Positions 44,722-57,769 are shown, numbered from the stretch's first letter. The stretch: DNA of 64,000 bases from Capronia americana (GCA_016110215.1 JADWQD010000018.1:840353-904352), one strand, 5' to 3'. Notes: generated from the sequence alone by a model not told the origin. A program made the numbers and translations.

Positions 44722-47700
44722 GTCATACGCCGGGAAGCGACACTGACATCTTCTGCCAGCGACGGTCTGTCTCTGGCGCGTTGCTGGAGAGAATTGCCCT
44801 ATCCAGTGCTATCGGAGCGGCATCTCAAGTATGTCACAGCCTAGTCACCCAGGTCAGCCTCGTGCCGCGCAACCTGATCATGGGAGCATCCATCGTCGGC
44901 GGGCGAGGATCTCAGTGGCTGACGGGGAAAAAGCATGCTCGGCCTCGCCAAATGAAGTGAGGAGACGGTGATTAGGTGGTGATCTAGCTGCCAGGCTTAT
45001 CTTGCGCCTGTGTGCCTGTTGCGCGTGGCCAATCAGCTCGCCGCTTTTGATCAGGTTGGCAGATAAACCGCCTGTTGTATTTCCAATTGCTACAGTAAGG
45101 AGGCAAACACCTCGGACTCCTACGCTGCTCTGAGCCCAGCATACGATCCCAGGATCCATCGTCAAGATCTGGACGCAAACTCACTCACGCACTATGTGAC
45201 GAGCGGGCGAGCCTGGACGAGCTCTGAGCGACGTCTCTCTTCTCCCCCCTGGTGCGCCTGCGCGCGCACCTGCGCCCTGCACCGGCATTCTCAGTTGGAC
45301 GGCGGGCGCTCTTCCGCCTGCAAATGACACGCATCCGATCTGCGAACGATGGCACCATGCGATCCGACATTGGCAACACTTGCACCTCACCTGTGGGGGA
45401 CACGCGAAGATAAGTCAGCCAGTCTCTGGCACCGTCCACCACCGCGGCTGCTGCTACCACCCAGTCAGCGCAGGCGTGCGGTGTCGTACAGACCTAGTCA
45501 ATTTGACAACTTCCATGCATTCCATTTCAATTCTACCACATCCCCGGCGATATCGAGTAGGCCATCTGTGTCCTCGTAAGGCTCGTTCGTAATATGTGTG
45601 TGCCACCGAGGGGAAATTTCCCCCGTTGCTCCAGTAGAGCAGGACACACCACAACCTCCCGCCACTTCAGGTATGCCACCGTGCACCTTTTCATGAGGCC
45701 TATCGTTACGGATTTGTTCCCGGCAATGGTTTACTCCTCATTGAGTGTCGCAGCGATGGCTTTCGGGAGATGGAGGTATTGTACAAGACAGCATACCTTT
45801 CCCCCGGGCTGAAGACAGTCGGACTGTTGCTGGGCACTCACTCCGTGAGCAGGGAGGCCGGGCTCCCACAGTTTCCTTGAGTCATGGCAGGACCTTGGCG
45901 ACACTGTCCCGCGACTCTTGTCGAAGCGATCGACATCTGACGCAGTGTCCTGCTAGCTTCTTTCGTGGCGTGTCCGCCCGGTAGTGGACGACCGAGTTTC
46001 TACAACTATGGATACCCGCTCTGACCGGTTGCTTGCGGATAGAATACATGACTTGCATCTCCCACCCGAGTCAGTCATACCTCGTGACGTCCGACGCAAG
46101 AAGCCGGATGCAGATGGGGCTCAGAAAGATGCCATGAATGGGCCCCCCTCCCCGATTTTACATACCTATTCCAAGTGCCCAACCGACGCCCCGGTCCGGA
46201 AGGAGGAGCAACGGGGCGAGGAGACGCAGCGGTCGAATGGGAGCGAGACACATGCCACATGCAGGTGAGAATCGATCATCGTGCATCCCAGGCGTCAACA
46301 AGGCTCTATGCACAGCGTCGTTGCTCCGGCTGTGGTCAGTGAGTGAGTCAGTGCGGTCATCCACGGTCTAGACTTGGGACGGGAAAGATGTGTCCATCGC
46401 ACATTCATGCAACTTTATCTGACCGCTATTTGAGGGACGTCACGTCCATTCGGTACACGCGGGCCTTACCGTAAAGGGGATCTGCGCGTCGACGGATTCA
46501 ACATCTGGCACATCCCCTCCGGTGCAGCCACAGGTCAGCGCAAGGCAACCAGGTCGTCCGCGGTCGAGGCTGCCTTGCTGATCTGGAGCATTTTCATGGA
46601 CGTCGCCGGCCGAAACCAGTAATTCCCTCACCGGTGAGGGGTTGGTGACATGGGCCGAGTATGAGCTGGCATCAGACGGGGTTCCATGTCGTGTAACATC
46701 GGCACCCGAGTTCAATGGTGGTTGATGATGTTATTGCAGAAACGCTGCGACGGAGATGTCACGTAGCGGACGCCTTGCAGCTCCGGCACGGTGCGCCTTG
46801 GTACAGATTTCTTGCACGAGGCTCGAGCAAGACAAGGACAGACTGGGCAAGCGGCTCACTGGTGGAGTGCATTGTGTGACCCGAGAAATGAGTTGCGCAT
46901 ACGAAATTGTGCATGCTCTAAGGCAACTTGGCCATGCTTGCATCTGCGGCATGCAGAGGATTTTTGTCCCACGCCTTCATGTCGGCCGATCGTGCGGCAG
47001 AGTGAGGCTGGACTAGTTTAGCTGCAACAATTTCTCAAGTCGCCACAGGTGCGAAAAGTCCAAGGCTCGTTTCTGCAGCCGATAGCGCCGACATCAGCAG
47101 ACCCCCCTAGGTACATTTCGTCTACGTACTCGGTACTCCGTACTGACTAGCCCATGCGGTGAGTGAGGCAAAGCAGGAATTGGAAACCCCCCTCCCCATC
47201 AACGAGGCGGCCAGAAAGGAGCCAGTGACAGCTGGGCGGTTGGCAATGCTGCCGCCGTCTGGCCCAAAGGTCCTTTTGAAGGCCCGACAGAAGCGCAACG
47301 GGCGTGGGGTTAGGTTGGGTCTATGCTAGCTTGCTGGCTACAGTATGTACAGTACTCGTACATACAGTAGTACATGATGCATCGAAGATTGCTGCACAGT
47401 CCTCCGAAAGTAGACATGGGCTGCAGAACGGGGCCCAAGACGGTCGACGTCACAACAAACATTCTCCCAGCCCCGGCACGGCCTACGCGTACACAGGACG
47501 TACCTTGTTGCTCGAGCCTTGCACAGTCCTGGGATACCCGGCCTCGCTCGCTCTGATACAAGTCGGCAATCTTGTTGTGCCATGCGACGAGCAAGCATGT
47601 CCCCAGGTATGTACATAGCAGCGTTGCAACAAAACATTGCGCCACTGAGAGAAAAGTCTGGAGGTACTACCTGGGGATTGTGAAACGCCGAGCCAGAAAT

Positions 47701-50700
47701 CCTCCCAGGCAGCTCTAAGACGTCGTCGGGCCTATTGAACGCAAGGCAAGCCTAACATCTGGGACTAAGGCACCAATGCAGCATCGGACGTAAGGCTTTC
47801 CAGAGCGTGAACCAGTCCCCCGGAATCGTTGGAATAGTAATCCTGGATTGTATCTCCCATGTACTAGTACGTATGTACTCGTACTGGACTTTGGACTGTA
47901 CGTCCTCGTAGTACTCGTAGTAGTACCTTGCTACTATTCCTGGCGCGCTCGGAGTCGGTCGTGGCTACTTGTCTCCCCCCCTACGTAATGATCCCCCAGT
48001 GCCCACAGACCGAGCCGTGACCACGGCGGCGATGAGCGGCAGTTCTTCTGGAAAACTGAATCAGGGGCGCAGACTAAATCTTCCCGAAGGATTTGGGTTC
48101 CAGCAAGCTCCCCCCGTCGCCCATGCTTCGACAGACTCGCTAGAAAGAAAACTCAATTGCGTGAAAGGTTTCAGACCGTCAACGTCTTCCCTGCTTTGTG
48201 CAATGTTGTGCTGGGGGGACTTTTTAGCTTCGCTCCGAAGAATCTCCCCATGCCACCGTCACCTCGATCACAACCTTGTTCTCCAGTTTGGGCCCGAAGC
48301 AAATGCAAAGTACGGAGTACCGGAGCACGGTACCGAATCTTGTCGTAGCAAACAAAACCCGTCCGTCTCGTCTATCACTTCTTGACTGTCGTGATGGTCA
48401 GGAGACTGACTGACTGGTCAATCAATCACTGCTTTGCTACTAGGATCCCCGTGGATCCTTGATTCTGCATCATACTTGCACACGAAGCTCGTTACGAGGA
48501 GCCAGACTCGCCAACGACGGCCTGAAAGTCTCGACATCCATGTCGAATTCCTAGTACTCCGTATCTCTCATTCATCCGTAGCTTTCTCCTCGAATCACAT
48601 CCGTGCTTGTCCAAAAATGCATTATTTGCGTGGCGCTGTCAGACACTTGCTCGCTCTCCCTCCTCCCTGTCCAACACTGCCGCTCAACTTCCGGATCCTT
48701 TCATCTCCAGTCTGTTGCCCAAAGGTGCTGAGTCATTTTCTCCCTTCGTCACGCGGTTCGCTGCATCTCGCCCACCTCAATGCATACTCCGTACGAGTGA
48801 TAGTACCTCATCCCGCGTTTGCAAAGCATGTCGACTTCGGTCGTCATCATGGACATTGATTCGGCCACGGATGACAAGCAAGTGGATAAAAACATCAAGA
48901 TGGTACGAGTGACTCGTAGCTGTCTTTACATCCAGCCAGTCAGGAATGTGATGCTGGCCATCCGACTATCCGCCCTTGCTTTGCGGAGTAGGAACAGCAG
49001 CTACAAACCCCAGTCTCTGGACTTACACATCCTCACCACATGACACGTTCCAGTTCTACACGAGTCACTCGTACTGGGTACCGTATGTACTCCAGCAGCA
49101 CCCGTGCGGTGGCAACTTTGCAACCCAAGCAGCTTGCAACCTTTGCCAGACAATTTGCCTTTTTTTCTTTTCTTTCTCCGCCCACTGCCCAAACCAGTCG
49201 TGTTCGTTGTTCCGTCGTCGGGCATGACCGCCTCTTTCACCGCCTCGGTGCCCCCTTACCTATCAAAACGCTCACCTGGGCCGCGAGGGGAGTCGATCTG
49301 TTGACTAATTGTCGGTCGTGATGTGCACTGTACATGCCCGGTACTCGTGGCCTTCGAGTCACATGGTGGGTGAAGCGAGAGCAAGATGACATGCCGCTGA
49401 TGCGGCCCAGGCGGTGCTCATCACACAACAGTTGCTACACACCCTGGGCCACGGGCGTGAGAGCTGGCTTACAGGGTACAGGGGCCGCCGGGCTGTTTTA
49501 GGCGCCTGCGCAGCCCGCTTATTTCGCAAGGGGAAGGGAAAAACCCAAAAAGCTTCTGGGGGGCATCTAGCGGCAGGCCAGCGTTAGCCGAGTGGTGGAA
49601 GTCCCAGCGCTAGAGGTAGACACTCTTCGGTAAGCCTGATCCCCGGGGACCGGAAGACCAGGATGTCGTCCCTAGCCCAAGCTGCTCTCGGGCCCACTGC
49701 AGCTTGCTCAGGGGTAATCGCCCCGTGGCCGACGAATCGCGGTGCTTGCCGGGGCCTCAGAGTATCAAGCCGTGCCTATCGATCCCTCCGAGTCATGAGG
49801 CTTGGTGCTGGCCAACGAATGGGGCCCTGGAGGTACCGCTGTCGCGGTTCCTTGGACTCTCGACCATTTTTGTTTTGTGTTTGAACCTGGTAGGATAAGC
49901 CTGAGATTTTTCTCGATCACCCATCCTTTGTTCCGTCCTTCGAGACAAGCGCGCCCGCCAATGAGCATCCTGACTTTTTGCGTCTCCTTGCGCCCCCTGT
50001 CCTCGCCGCAATTTTCTTCTCTCGTTCCTCTGTCTCCTGGTCCTGGCCGTGATGCCAATCCCGGGTCCACACCGCCATCGTCGCATGGCAGCCCTGAAAC
50101 CCACCCTTCTTGGAGCCCAAACGGCAGGGAAAAGCCAAAATGGAGCTCTGGCCTGGTGATATGCCCCTGCTAACCTCTTCTGTTGCCGTTTTGGGATCCA
50201 CCAGGTCGTCCCCCCCGCCACTGCCCGCTTCCAGGATCCAAGCATCAACATCCCACCTAGCTCTTGTCGCACCCGTCACCACTTTCCGGTCGCTTCCTGA
50301 CCTTGCCCTTGGTTGCCCAACGTCCTAGGGCGGCCGGCCAGAAGAACATCATCTCCCACCCCGGTCTGCGCGGACGGTCTTTATTTCGGGTGACTTCAAA
50401 CTGGTCTGACGGCAGGTCCGGCTTTTGGCTCTAGCGCAGTCACTGGAGCTGCCCAACTCGGTCTTCTGTGGACAGCCGGGCGCGGATGTCAGAGACTTTG
50501 GCCTGACAAGTTCCGCTTCCTCACCCGTGTAACCGTGGCTTGATTTGGCCACTGGCTCTGCGAGAAATGTCTCCATCGCAAGTCCTTGCCATGCTGCCGT
50601 GTCGTGTGTGCTACGTACTATCCTAACTGCCTCCCAAGCTGTCCACCGCTTCTTCTTCCACGCGGCGGATGCACCATTCCGCCAGCAGAGAACGATGGCA

Positions 50701-50870
50701 GCGCCCCGCTCGCCTTTGGTCTATCGTGGTTGATTCCTTTGTCTCCTGGAAATTTCTCCTTCCCTTAATATGGCTGTCTCCTCGCGCTGTCAGTCGGATG
50801 ACTCTTTTCTTTGCCCACCTGCCTGCCCGTGCCCTTGACCGACGACACCATCCCTCCTCCCTCGGTGACG
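44722..50870. other. 6.1-kb divergent intergenic region without a supported gene
   Basis: No ORF above about 160 codons is present and none shows a protein family or a plausible exon chain. The region is GC-rich with CT tracts near 48600-48760 and 50600-50880. Words related to GTACTCGTAC and TACGGAGTAC recur between 47.1 and 49.4 kb. It must contain the promoters of the PPR1-like regulator and of the MFS gene at 50871; an unrecognised RNA gene or decayed genes are possible. Confidence 0.55.
47123..49350. repeat. Dispersed GTACTCGTAC / TACGGAGTAC-type words
   Basis: Clusters lie at about 47123-47143, 47345-47375, 47861-47930, 48310-48335, 48551-48566, 48785-48806, 49061-49090 and 49329-49349. 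They are short, near-palindromic and not in a regular array. Confidence 0.6.
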
Positions 50871-52791
50871 ATGCCTAACCGTCTCGCCAGACTGTTCCTC
50901 GGCGAGCATGTCGACGACAGCTTCCCCTTCAGACAACTGGGCGTTCTCGGTACGTCATCTCGCAGCAACACCCCCGCCCCGAATTGGCAACCTGTTGCGA
51001 GAGGTCCCAACTAACACACCAGATCGATAGCAATATGTCGCCTATGCGAACCAATCGCCTTCATGTCCATCTTCCCCTACGCCTACCGCATGATTGAGTC
51101 CTTCAATATCACCCAAGATGAGTCGCAGATATCGGTCTACGCAGGCATGCTCATCACCGCTTTTGCATTCGCCGAGTTTTCGACCGGCATGATATGGGGC
51201 CGGATTAGTGACCGCGTAGGCCGCAAGCCGGTCTTGATAATGGGCCTCGTGGGGACAGCATTGAGCATGATCTGCTTTGGCTTCGCCCGGACGCTACCGG
51301 GTGCCATCATGGCCAGAGCCCTGGGGGGCCTCCTCAACGGAAACGTCGGAGTCCTTCAGACCACCGTGGCAGAGCTGGTGACCAAAAAGGAGCATCAGCC
51401 TCGTGCATATTCCGTCATGCCCGTGATATGGAGTATCGGCTCCATCATTGGACCATCCATCGGCGGAACCCTAGCCATGCCATGTGACAGCCTGGGGTTC
51501 CGTCGGGGCGGCATCTTCGACAAATACCCCTTCTTGCTGCCGAACCTGTTTTGTGTCGCAATTCTGATCTTCGGAATCACCGTGGGCATCCTGTTTCTCG
51601 AGGAAACACATGCCGAGAAGAAGAACGACGTGGATTTCGGGCGTGAGCTGGCGAAAATGCTTCTGAGCAGCGGAAACCGCCGCCAGACACCCAAGACTAA
51701 TGAAATGGGCATCGGCACTAGAAGCGCCGGAAAACCCGCCCTCGACCTCGCCCTGGAGGAACCTACGGAGCTGCTGTTCGACGACAACGACCCGCCGCCA
51801 GGGTACCGTAGTATGGAAAGCTCTCCGCTTCTGCGCTCTGTATCGACCGCGGAGATGGACGCCGAGATGCTGCGCGAGAAGGACCCGCGTGGCGTGGTCA
51901 AGACGTTCAGTAGGCAGGTCATCCTGATCGTCGTTGCATATGCATTCCTTGCTTAGTAAGTGCATGACCACCCACCGCTGCCTGCTTTGACGCGCGCGAA
52001 GTTCGAACTGTTTGGAAGACCCTGAAAAAACTAACGTCCACCGAAGCCACAGCGTCTCGTTCGACGCCCTGATGCCCACGTTCCTCAGCGAGGAGCGCAT
52101 GCAGTCGAAGCCTGTCCTGCCCTTTAAATTCTCCGGCGGATTCGGTCTAAGTACGCGCGCCATCGGCTTCATGATGGCCGTGCAGGGCGCCTATTCGATC
52201 TTCGCGCAGTTCTTCATCTTCCCGTTCATGGCCAAGAGGTTGGGCACGCTGTATTCGTCCCGCCTGGTACTGACCATCTGGCCACTCCTCTACTTCGCGG
52301 TCCCCTACCTTGTGCTTCTGCCCGATCGGCTCCAGAAACCAGGGATCTACCTGAGTCTGGTCATCAAGATCACGTTCCAGGCCATTTCGTTCCCATCCAA
52401 CGCCATCCTGCTGGCCAACGCCGTGCACTCTAAATCCGTCCTGGGGACGGTCAATGGGTTTGCCGCCTCGATGGCGTGCTTGGCCCGGGCGTTTGGCCCC
52501 GTGGTGACCGGCTCGGTCCATTCAGCTGGCCTGAAACTCGGGTGTAGTGGTCTGGCCTGGTGGGCTTGCGGCCTGGTCTGCGCAGCTGGCGCGCTCGAGA
52601 GCTATTGGATGGAAGACCCCGATTCGCGCCCGGACCGGCTGCCTGGCAGCGAAGGGGAAGAAAGTACCTGCGAACCACTGCTACATCCGTCGGTTGTCGA
52701 GCCGAGCGACGAACTGCTTTCCCCACGCACCGAGCGGATGAGTTTCATAGCCGACCTAGATCTGACGGAGATGGCGCCTGAAAAGGTATGA
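50871..52791 (+). CDS. MFS transporter (ZIFL1/YCR023C-like, DHA1 group)
   Basis: Exons 50871-50949, 51031-51955 and 52047-52791 join in frame to 582 aa. The first exon encodes a short cytoplasmic lead (FLGEHVDDSFPFRQLGVL), and the second begins TM1 with ICRLCEPIAFMSIFPYAYRM. Motif A reads GRISDRVGRKPVLIMGL between TM2 and TM3, and PVIWSIGSIIGPSIGGTLA lies in TM5 (motif C-like). A cytoplasmic loop of about 100 residues with a di-acidic and Pro-rich stretch separates the halves. The C terminus is acidic. The Cys in ICRLCEPIAF and the LP-free long loop match the zinc-induced facilitator-like / YCR023C group, whose substrates are uncertain (metal chelates or drugs). It is preceded by a long 5' region. 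Confidence 0.87.
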
Positions 52792-54158
52792 TTACGAAGA
52801 TCAACACAAACGCAAATACGAAGACGAACGCACCTTGTCCGATCGGATCGGATATCCTTGGTCTGCACCATTTCGGCTCCATTGTCAGCACCGATGCCAA
52901 CATTTCACACCCCCTAGACTTCACCCACCGCCCCTCTCTGCGACAGGTCTACCCTCCTTCCCTCTATCCTCTCGCCATTTACGGATTTCCTTTGCAGTTA
53001 CAAAGACCTCGGTTCTCAAGCAGCGCGAGCTGCGACACTTGTCATCTTTTTCATCACGGACGTAATAGAATGTTGCTGAGCTAGGCTAGGCTTGGCAGGA
53101 AAGAAAAAAGGGACCGATGACATCGGCTGGTCATCATTTCGTATCATTGGGAGGAATAGCGTGCTTGCGTTCTGGTTTTGTGCTGGGTCGGTGCGTTTGA
53201 TTGTTTTGCTGGTGCTGCCTTCGGCCCATGTCCTGTCCTTCTCGTTCCTCTCGGCATCATGTCTTACTCTGCCATTTTGTTGTTTGTTTGAATTTTGCCA
53301 CGAAAAAAATTACTGGGAGGCTTTTTGTCCAAGATACCTTGCGGGTTTTTGCCCGGCGGCCGCTTTCTGGCTATGCGATGCGATGTGATGTGATGTGTTC
53401 GTGCGGCGCAGATAGGATGGATAGGATAGGGGAGGAGAGCATACAATGTACTGTAACACTAGCCAGGATATCATAACGCAAACAAGACAATAGAAGAGAA
53501 GAGAGGATGGCATGGAAGGATTACTTGACTTGACTTGACTTGGACTTTGACTTTGACTTTGGCATGACATGACATGGCATAGCATGCAATAGCATAGCCT
53601 AACAGAAGATGATGAGCTGTAGGTTGAGGTATTGTCCGGGTATGGCGGGAAAGTGAGGGGGGCTGAATACTGACCATTTATAGAGCCAGTGGTATGGACA
53701 GAGTGGCTGGTTGATTGGGTGGGAGAGAAAGAGAGGAAAGAGAGAAGGACTTCAGGCACTGACAGTCAATGAACGCAGTGCGTGGGTGGCACCTTACCGA
53801 TAACTTTACTATCCATCGCCACTCTCGTTAACTTGACGACTCACTACGGACTTGATCATGCGAGTGAAAGAGTTCAGAAGCGTCGAAACAGCACCATGCA
53901 TCTTCTCAGTTGCTCCTCAATCCTGTCTCGCGCTCACATGGAGAAATCGCCTCGGTGCTTCAAGCTTGGCGCCCGAACTCGGAGAAAGAAGGTGCACGGC
54001 AACTAACCGACTTGTGGACTCGTAACTTACTCCCAACGCAAGTCTCGCATGTATGCATTGACGGGGAGAAGAGGAAGGAATTGAACCACGAGCATAGCAG
54101 TATCTGTATCCCTGGTCCTCATCACTGTTCCCTCTTTCCCCTCTCTACTACATCCAAC
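52792..54158. other. Intergenic region with simple repeats
   Basis: About 1.4 kb between two plus-strand genes. It includes a direct run of ACTTG and TTGACTTTGACTT units (about 53523-53560) followed by CATGA units, and a GATGC/GATGT run near 53377-53396. No gene is seen. Confidence 0.55.
53523..53578. repeat. ACTTG / ACTTTG / ATGAC simple-sequence tract
   Basis: Four ACTTG units are followed by three ACTTTG units and a short ATGACATGAC run. It is non-coding. Confidence 0.75.
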
Positions 54159-56277
54159 ATGGCACCGAGTCGAGCAGCAAGGCAAACTCTCGCACAATGT
54201 CGAGTGCGCGCCTTCATCTCCTCCCAGCAACGTCCTCTCGACACCTCATTCTCCAGACCATGGGGATCGCCGAGATACTTCACTTCTACCTCCGCGTCAC
54301 CTGCAACCGCAACAGCAACGCCGAAGGCAAAGGTGAACAAAGTAGCGCCCCTTCAGGGAATTCGAGTGCTGGATATGACGCGGGTATTGGCTGGGGTACG
54401 TACTGGCTGATCTCTTTCTCTGACTTCTGTGTTCTCGTGGTCAACGCATCAGCAGTTGTCTAGAATTTCGAACCCTGAAGCCATGTTGGTCGACTCACGC
54501 GGGTTGTTTTGATTTGTGTGGTCATTGCAATAATTATGGCCTGATTGTCTGCTTGCTGGGAGGCTGACGCGTGGGACGCCATCCAGCCTTATTGTACGCA
54601 GATATTGGGTGATTTAGGGTAGGTACGCACTGGGCGACTCTGTCCCTCTATTTCGTTGCTTTGTCTTTGCCTTTGGCAGCCATCATTTGGTATCAACGAG
54701 CTACTGCGAGTCCAGTTTGACGATACCTCGTACATCATGCCAGCGCCATACTCCACCTCTTGCAACACACAACCTCCACCATGGACTGTATGGACAAATT
54801 TACTACAAACTGACAATACCACGTCTAGCGCCGAAGTGATCAAGATCGAACATCCCACGCGCGGAGACGACACCCGAGCCTGGGGTCCCCCGTTTGCGAA
54901 ATATAAACCCGGTGGTGAGTTCAATCCTTTTCAAGTTTCCTCTCCTCACGACTAGCAAAGAATAGCCTAAGTGTGAGCACGTCTCAAACATGTCTGAAGG
55001 GTATACTGATCCGCCGTCTATCCTCACAGCCATTGTCAAAGGTGACAGACCCGGCGAGAGCGCATACTTCATCGGGGTAAGTTGCTGTACCTTCTGGCCT
55101 TGATATGCCGTCCTCATTTCTTTCTTCTTCCTTCCCCTTGCCTTCAGCTGTTATGCCGCGCCACGCAATGCAGTGCAGCGCTATAACGTCGAGCGCACAC
55201 AACCACCACAATCTACCCTGCATTAACTCGCCCCAGGTCAACCGCAACAAGAAGTCCGTCGGCCTCTCATTCCAGCACCCGGACGGAATCAAAATCCTGC
55301 ATCACCTGGCCAAGACCGCCGACGTGCTCGTGGAAAACTACATCCCCGGCTCCCTGAAGAAATACCAGCTCGACTACGACACCCTCCGCGCCCTCAACCC
55401 CAGCCTGATCTACGCCTCCATCACGGGCTACGGGCAGTACGGACCCTACTCCTCTCGCGCAGGCTACGACGTCATGGTCGAGGCAGAAATGGGCCTCATG
55501 CACATCACGGGCGAGCGTGACGGCTCGCCCGTCAAAGTCGGCGTTGCGGTCACGGACCTCACGACGGGACTGTACACCTGTAATGCCATCATGGCGGCGC
55601 TGCTGGCGCGGCAACAGACGCGCACCGACACTGACGCCGCCTCTCACAAGGGCACGGGCCAACATCTCGACGTCTCCCTCTCGGACTGCCAGGTCGCGAC
55701 GCTGGCCAACATCGCGAGTTCCGTGCTGGTGAGTGGCGAGCGCGACGGCGGGCGGTGGGGCACCGCGCACCCGAGCATCGTGCCGTACAAGGGCTTTAAG
55801 ACGCGCGACGGTGACATCATGCTGGGAGGCGGCAACGACCGGCTCTTCGGCATCATCTGCGACAAGTTGGGCCGCGCGGAATGGAAGACTGACGCCCGCT
55901 TCGTGAGCAACGACGCAAGGGTGCGCAACCGCGACGTCCTCGAACGCATGATCGAGGACATCACCACCACGAGGACGACGGCCGACTGGTTGGCCGTCCT
56001 GGAGGGCAGTGGGCTGCCGTACGCGGCCATCAATGACGTGAAGGACACGTTGGAGCACGAGCACGTGCGCGCCAGGGGCATGGTGACCGAGGTCGAGCAT
56101 CCCGCGTGTGGGACCGTCAAGGTCGTGAGCCATCCCGTCAAGTACTCGGAGAGTTTGGCCGGGGTGAGGTCCGCGCCGCCGACGTTGGGAGAGCATACCG
56201 ACGAGGTGTTGCGGGAGGTGTTGGGCATGGAGGCCGCCGAGGTGGACAAATTACGCAGCGACGGGGTCGTAGCGTAG
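54159..56277 (+). CDS. Family III CoA-transferase (CaiB/SUGCT-like), probably mitochondrial
   Basis: Exons 54159-54395, 54587-54618, 54829-54914, 55030-55076 and 55237-56277 join in frame to 480 aa. Family III enzymes move CoA between carboxylic acids through an aspartyl intermediate. The core starts at about residue 66 (LQGIRVLDMTRVLAGPYCTQ), continues with LGDLGAEVIKIEHPTRGDDT, VNRNKKSVGL and VLVENYIPGSL. The likely catalytic Asp is in AGYDVMVEAEMGLM. The tail has SAPPTLGEHTDEVL. The order resembles SUGCT (succinate-HMG CoA transferase), but the acceptor acid cannot be read. The first 65 residues are Arg/Ser-rich and lack acidic residues early, which suits a mitochondrial presequence. The two smallest exons (32 and 47 bp) are supported by the conserved core they encode. 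Confidence 0.9.
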
Positions 56278-56503
56278 TGCTGTGTGCGAAGCAGGGTGTA
56301 TATAGTCTGCTGTAACTGCGGTGCATCTAGAGCAAAATGACGGGAGCAAGAAAATGAAACTAAAAGGCCGCGATATCGGGTATAACACCATAGTACTGCC
56401 GAGAACATCCTGGTCATCAAACTAGTTGCTTCACTGATTTCCACTACATCCTGAATGAACAAGCCCATGTTCGGCAGTCGCCCACCCAACCGCCCGGGAT
56501 CCC

Positions 56504-57427
56504 TCACAGGCCAACATCTTCAACGCCCACCAGCATACAGCTAACACTCCATAATCTTCTCGCCGTCTCCCGGTCATCCGTTCTACCAGGCGAATACTCG
56601 CCATCAAGCAATCCCCACCCCTCCTTCACCGGCACTGCTTCCTCACAATCCTCCAGATACATCGATTCGCGCCGTTCGAATCGCTCTCCAACCGCCGCCA
56701 ACACACTTGTCGCGGCACCCTGCTCTGGGCTCTTCTGAATATTGAGAATTCGCATGATATTCTCAAACTAATACCAGCTTCGCAGAAATTCGGGATCACT
56801 CCATCGGCATGTTGCTGCAGCCCCGTACGGATACCGCCGGGCAAGACGGCCAGGCCAAAGACGCCAGTTCGACCACCGTTTACGGAGGATCCGTAGCGGC
56901 GCGTGATTTCGCTGGTTGTACACAATTGCCAGCTTGCTTTGAGCGTAACCCTTTGATGGCGTGTATACGCCGGCCTTTTCTAGGTTGAGGTCGTTGAACT
57001 CGATGGGTGAATTGTCTTTCGTTTCGCCACATGCCACGTGCCGGATGCCGGCGTTGGTGATGAGGATGTTCAGCTTGGGGGACTGGGAGAGAAAGGTGCA
57101 TACGCAGGATCGGACGCTGTCGAGCAAGTCGAGGTCAAGCTGGAAGAGGTGGATTTTGGCGTTGGACAGGATATCGGCCCCCAGAGCTTCGCGAGCCTTC
57201 TTTAGGACGCGCGCTGTTAGGAAGAGTGTCGCGCCGGTAGTCGCGAGGGCGCAGGCGGTCTCAATCCCGAGACCACTGCTGCAGCCTGTGATGAGAATGA
57301 CGAGGTCAGACTGAGCAGAGATAGGTTCGTTGTCTTTGACAATCTGAAGACCGGTAGGTCGGGCATCGCCTGGCCCTTTCTTCGGATGGCGGTGAGCAGC
57401 TGCATACAGATTTTGGGGATCATCCAT
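56504..57427 (-). pseudogene. Short-chain dehydrogenase/reductase pseudogene
   Basis: The N-terminal half reads as a classical SDR from the ATG at 57427: ITGCSSGLGIETACALATTG (cofactor-binding TGxxxGxG-like) and LNILITNAGI. The segment that should follow NAG, with the catalytic Ser, is missing: the text passes straight to EFNDLNLEKAG, then GYAQSK (the YxxxK remnant). Next, at about 56920, the frame shifts by one: the expected TSEITRRYGS and LAVLPGGIRTGLQ continue in another frame. It shifts back near 56810, meets an in-frame TAG near 56765, and resumes with NIQKSPEQGAATSVLAAVG and YLEDCEEAVPVKEGWGLLDG, a normal SDR C terminus. Deletion, two frameshifts and a nonsense codon make a functional enzyme unlikely. 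Confidence 0.85.
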
Positions 57428-57769
57428 GGTCTCTGCGAGGTCAATAAAGACAGAGCGTATTTGACAGCTGGAAAAAAAGGGATGGGCCATTTGAGAAACC
57501 GTGGCCTTCGTCCTTTTAAGTAACCATTTCCCTGTGTCACGTGTGTCGCGGCCGAAGTAACCTGGTCTCAACCTGGGGCATTATCGCGGGAAGGTCGAAA
57601 GTGTTTGGCATCACTTTCAGCGTTGGGCTTGGTTGAGATTTCTTCACTTGATGGTTGGCCGTATGCCGGCCGCCGTTTGCTGACCTCGAAGATAACCCCC
57701 TTCGCTGACTACGCTCCATACTTCGCGATTGATTGACTGCAAGCATCGTCAAATGCCGGGGCCAGACCT
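57428..57769. other. Intergenic spacer between SDR pseudogene and SPB4
   Basis: About 340 bp with no recognisable feature beyond the former pseudogene promoter and the helicase 3' flank. Confidence 0.5.

Noticed and set aside
49578..49660. tRNA-like stretch containing TAGCCGAGTGGT
   Set aside because: It looks like a Leu/Ser D-arm, but no GTTCGAATC T-loop or matching acceptor stem follows.
49765..50282. Overlapping ORFs of 101-159 codons on both strands
   Set aside because: Open on both strands because of GC-rich composition; no motif or splice structure supports either.
55267..56507. 309- and 287-codon minus ORFs opposite the CoA-transferase
   Set aside because: Antisense shadows of a strongly conserved gene.
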